Shown here one piece after another: positions 61,439-64,000 of a stretch of 64,000 bases of DNA. The position numbers were made by a program, and so were the translations under genes. Location of the stretch: positions 62,001 through 126,000 of the forward strand of contig CAZIXF010000003.1 in assembly GCA_964543195.1 (NCBI GenBank), in the 5' to 3' direction. The notes below the pieces were generated by a model. It was not told the origin of the DNA. It saw only the letters and a program-made list of their open reading frames with translations, and searched no databases. This DNA comes from JAGTVG01 sp964543195. GTDB lineage: Bacteria > Bacteroidota > Bacteroidia > Cytophagales > Cyclobacteriaceae. The number at the start of each line of letters is the position of its first letter. Positions within the stretch are counted from its first letter, which is position 1.

Positions 61439-63130
61439 TTACCGCTCCGCTTCGCTCCCCACAATCCGTACCGAATGATAATCGGTGAAAGTGCGTCCGT
61501 ACATATCCTTTACCCGTATCTCGAAGGCCACGCGGCCCACAGGCCAGTCGGTGCCTATGGACGCCTCCCAGATGTGCGACGATTCCCTTGGACGGGGAAG
61601 ATCACGTCCGGGTAACGGTTCATCCGCGAGTTCGGGGTCGTTATTCCACTGTTCCACAAGACCCAGCTTTTCAAAATGTTCCCACCGCTCGGCCAGCTTT
61701 ACATAATACGGGTCCGGTTTGTTTACCTTTTTCATCGGCCTCCATTCCTGCTCCCCGAACACCCGGTATTCCACCACGGTACGTTCGCTGCCGTTGAAAA
61801 AATTGACAGTCAGCTTAGGGTCGGTACCGGAGCCGGCTACGATCCGTCTGGGCGTATGGATGTTCATCTGGTGGTCAGCCGGGCTTCCGGCTACCTTCCA
61901 GTCGATAATATACTCCACACCATTGAACTGGATGATGGAGTAACCGTTTGGCGTACCGTCGCGCATCATGGTATGTGGAATATCGGTCTCTCCTTTCATA
62001 CCGTTCCACCAGCTGCCTGAGGTGGTGCCCACATTAAAATGATGATGAGGCTGGGGTTGTGACCAATTGGTCGAGTCGGCATGAAAGAACTTGTTTTCCA
62101 ATACATGCGTATGGGCTGAGATCGAAAGGGTGTGCGGATGATCCTTCAACAGTTCGAACAGCTTTTTCTGGTCGCTTTGCCGGAATGAGTCACCGTGTTC
62201 CTCGAGGGGTATATGCATGGTAAGCACGACGAGGTCATCTTTTGGTACAGCCTTCAGATAATTCCCGACAAAGGTAAGCTGTTCCGGCCTGAGGCCGCCC
62301 ACATAACCTCCCTCTTCAGGATTACGCGGATAGATGATATCATCCACCACGATAAAATGCACATCGCCATATACAAAAGCATAGGTGGAGGGCCCGAATA
62401 CCCTTTCGAATGTTTCGTCGGAGAGCTCATCACGGCTCGCTTCGAAGTTGATATCATGGTTCCCCATTACATTATACCAGGGAATGCCGATCAGGGCTAC
62501 GGCGCGATTCAATGGATTAAAGAGAGGAAGACTGTCACCTACAATGTCACCCATGGTCATGCCGAATTCGAGGTCATCGCTGCCGATGAGCTCATGTACA
62601 ATATCTTCGGCCACATAATCTACCTCGTCGGCGCTATAGGGTTGTGGATCGCCGAACACCACCATTTTATAATTCGATGTGCCGGTTTCCTGATAAAGCG
62701 GGAAATTGATCTCTTCGGGAAGCTCACCGGTCGGGGCAACACCCTTGTATTTAAAATCAGAAGGGGATCCTCCCGGTTTATGGATATAATAAAACTGAGG
62801 GAGGTTCACTTCGTTTACGGGGGTCATCCAGCCATTCGGCTTTATAACAAAAATAATAGCATCATCGGATACCGGCAAACCATACCGTCCATCGCGGTCG
62901 GTGATCACTACCTCCCTGCCGTTGGAAACAGCCACGCCCGGAATTCCCTGTTCTTCCTCATCCATTACCTGATTCTTATTGTTATCGTTAAATACGGTGC
63001 CTGAAGCCAGTTTTTCATTTTCAGACGGGGCAATTTCCGAAGGCAGGGGCATGGCTGTTTCCGGCCTTTCCTGCCGGCATGCTGTAAAGGCCACCAGCAT
63101 CAGAATAATAATTTTATAATAATTATGCAT
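61439..63130 (-). CDS. calcineurin-like metallophosphoesterase lipoprotein
   Basis: A 563-residue protein. The lipoprotein signal ends FTAC (Cys18). A beta-sandwich N-terminal domain (about 35-130) has the Ca/structural GTVFNDNNKNQVMDEEEQ start of SdrD-like repeats. The metallophosphatase core (about 150-385) has VVFGDPQPY, MTMGDIVGD, NVMGNHDINF, LTMHIPLEEHG and SISAHTHV. A C-terminal beta domain ends near 560. Bacteroidota members are outer-membrane or periplasmic phosphohydrolases. It has a -7-like element close upstream and stands alone. The substrate is unknown. Confidence 0.92.
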   Translation of the reverse strand: MHNYYKIIILMLVAFTACRQERPETAMPLPSEIAPSENEKLASGTVFNDNNKNQVMDEEEQGIPGVAVSNGREVVITDRDGRYGLPVSDDAIIFVIKPNGWMTPVNEVNLPQFYYIHKPGGSPSDFKYKGVAPTGELPEEINFPLYQETGTSNYKMVVFGDPQPYSADEVDYVAEDIVHELIGSDDLEFGMTMGDIVGDSLPLFNPLNRAVALIGIPWYNVMGNHDINFEASRDELSDETFERVFGPSTYAFVYGDVHFIVVDDIIYPRNPEEGGYVGGLRPEQLTFVGNYLKAVPKDDLVVLTMHIPLEEHGDSFRQSDQKKLFELLKDHPHTLSISAHTHVLENKFFHADSTNWSQPQPHHHFNVGTTSGSWWNGMKGETDIPHTMMRDGTPNGYSIIQFNGVEYIIDWKVAGSPADHQMNIHTPRRIVAGSGTDPKLTVNFFNGSERTVVEYRVFGEQEWRPMKKVNKPDPYYVKLAERWEHFEKLGLVEQWNNDPELADEPLPGRDLPRPRESSHIWEASIGTDWPVGRVAFEIRVKDMYGRTFTDYHSVRIVGSEAER

Positions 63131-63166
63131 AGATCATTTAGTTTTAGGATGAAATATTTCTAATTC

Positions 63167-63174
63167 CAAACATA
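63167..63174 (-). promoter_or_regulatory. putative -7 element of the phosphoesterase gene
   Basis: Minus-strand TATGTTTG matches TAnnTTTG and lies 36 nt before the ATG at 63130. No TTTG is seen at the -33 distance. Confidence 0.35.
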
Positions 63175-63319
63175 AAAATAAATATAAAACATCTGACGAA
63201 CACCTGTATGATTTCTTTGTTAAGTTATCATATTGAATTCGCAGGATTAATTTTATGATTTTGGGTTTGAAGAGGAATATTTTTTTGTTATATTTTTAAA
63301 TAATGTAAAACCGTTGCAT

Positions 63320-63604
63320 ATGACTGCATTTCATAAACAGTATTTGAGAATATCCAATATCATTCTCACGTTTATCGCTTTTTTATTTACCCAGGCGACG
63401 CTGTTTGCCCAGATCCCCAAAGGGGTGCCTCATCCGGATCAGAATGAACCGGTTAATACGACTACGGAGGTTCTTTTTTATTTTGTAATCCCAATAGTCC
63501 TGATCATTATCTATTTTATCTGGCGAAGACAGGTAAAAAAGAGAACGCAACAAAAGAAAAAAGAAAGAGAAGACAGGGATATGGAAGACAATCCTGAAAA
63601 ATAA
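63320..63604 (+). CDS. small membrane protein with signal peptide, unknown function
   Basis: About 94 residues from the ATG at 63320 (a TTG at 63314 is also possible). A signal peptide ends FAQ (near 30). A short polar stretch (PKGVPHPDQNEPVN) and one membrane helix (about 48-66) follow, with a highly charged cytoplasmic tail of Lys, Arg and Glu. Small proteins of this layout are common and unnamed in Bacteroidota. It is an isolated plus-strand gene facing a minus-strand gene 66 nt away. I cannot suggest a role. Confidence 0.7.
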   Translation: MTAFHKQYLRISNIILTFIAFLFTQATLFAQIPKGVPHPDQNEPVNTTTEVLFYFVIPIVLIIIYFIWRRQVKKRTQQKKKEREDRDMEDNPEK

Positions 63605-63670
63605 AATTTTGGTTATTCTTCATTGTGAGACGATATTACAGCAGGTAATTTTAAAACCACTGTAATGCGG

Positions 63671-64000
63671 TCAATACTTCTGTTCAGTTATTTTTTCTTC
63701 CAGTTTCAGTTTTATCTCTCTGAAAAGTTGCCTGAAAATCATGTGGAAGATCAGGGTGCCCGGCATTACCAGAATGATCCAGGCAATAATGGCATAAAAC
63801 ACGTTCCTGCCGAATATTTTTAACAATCCGGGCATATCGTTTTGTACCAAAAAGGTCAATTGTTCCAATTCCCATTCCGGAATGCCAGATTGAAAAAGCA
63901 TTCCTCCTAAATAATACATAGGGAGGATTGTGATCAATAAAAAGGGAAGGCTCAGGTAGTTGGCCAGTTGAATGGCAGCCATGTTTAATTTTAATTTAAC
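63671..64000 (-). CDS. DUF2062-like membrane protein (partial, 5' end outside window)
   Basis: The frame is open from the right edge (reading VKLKLN before the first ATG at 63982) and ends at 63671. The gene therefore almost certainly continues beyond the window rather than starting at 63982. The visible 109 codons read AAIQLANYLSLPFLLITI, then LGGMLFQ and two membrane helices, with a charged end. They resemble the DUF2062 domain, often fused to or next to glycosyltransferases or deacetylases. The domain call is from pattern memory and needs the missing 5' part. Confidence 0.6.
   Translation of the reverse strand, partial: VKLKLNMAAIQLANYLSLPFLLITILPMYYLGGMLFQSGIPEWELEQLTFLVQNDMPGLLKIFGRNVFYAIIAWIILVMPGTLIFHMIFRQLFREIKLKLEEKITEQKY

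Noticed and set aside
62195..63004. 269-codon plus-strand frame opposite the calcineurin phosphoesterase
   Set aside because: All metallophosphatase motifs are on the minus strand in the correct order; no start context or family for the plus frame.

Overview
The window is one piece of a Bacteroidota chromosome, most likely an environmental member of the Bacteroidales/Marinilabiliales or a related marine or sediment lineage. The clade evidence includes a subtilase ending in a type IX secretion sorting domain, promoter-like elements of the TTTG / TAnnTTTG type, two large VPS10/Asp-box propeller proteins, an ExbB–small membrane protein–ExbD–ExbD locus, a HsdR_N/AMP-nucleosidase pair, Haem_bd-type cytochromes and tRNA genes without an encoded CCA. 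Most of it is ordinary, densely packed chromosome. I see no prophage, intact insertion sequence or CRISPR array.

Layout. 1-2063 is the 5' part of a VPS10-like gene that runs off the left edge. 2400-4005 holds greA, a HIT protein and ruvC. 4060-10440 is a tight seven-gene operon: GT2 glycosyltransferase, small protein, OppC-type permease, SpoIIE-type phosphatase, polysaccharide deacetylase, TatD and asparaginase I. It is followed by tRNA-Ser(GGA) and an Exb proton-motive module (10680-12955), closed by a perfect 20-bp-stem terminator. 13030-18263 is mostly minus strand: SLC13/TrkA_C transporter, AMP nucleosidase, cytochrome c plus SCO1, and a MOSC protein. 18363-27373 is a plus-strand run: HAD phosphatase, M42 peptidase, an active and an inactive M16 peptidase, two CxxCH haem proteins and a second VPS10-like protein. 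27658-38631 contains AcpH, a methyltransferase, a DnaJ membrane protein, a PaaN-like aldehyde dehydrogenase, a giant T9SS subtilase, CinA and an E2 acyltransferase. 38729-44810 is energy metabolism: pta–hbd–ackA, a NifX-like protein, an EI24/CysZ protein and succinate-semialdehyde dehydrogenase. 44860-51766 is an accessory-looking block: a DUF218 protein, a TerB/FHA-like/ABCG fusion exporter, a lipoprotein and two paralogous small exported proteins. 51852-56483 has comEC, a GNAT protein, phoH, SAM hydrolase and a monooxygenase-fold protein. 56484-58720 is a decayed locus around tRNA-Leu(CAA). 58721-64000 has nfeD plus slipin, a calcineurin phosphoesterase, a small membrane protein and a DUF2062-like gene cut by the right edge.

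The most interesting signal is a non-coding repeat of 234-235 bp present three times (27401-27635 +, 50951-51184 -, 61089-61323 +). The copies differ by only two or three changes. Each is bounded by TTAA, has imperfect 21-bp terminal inverted repeats, and can fold into at least six perfect helices including a three-way junction. All three copies sit between the 3' ends of convergent genes. This fits a recently active MITE-like element or a structured element acting at gene ends. Other points of interest are a PaaN-like enzyme with Asn in place of the catalytic Cys, three GTTCATTT boxes spaced exactly 34 bp apart before the pta operon, a 5' tRNA-Leu relic fused to a palindrome beside an intact tRNA-Leu, and twin exported proteins of unknown function.
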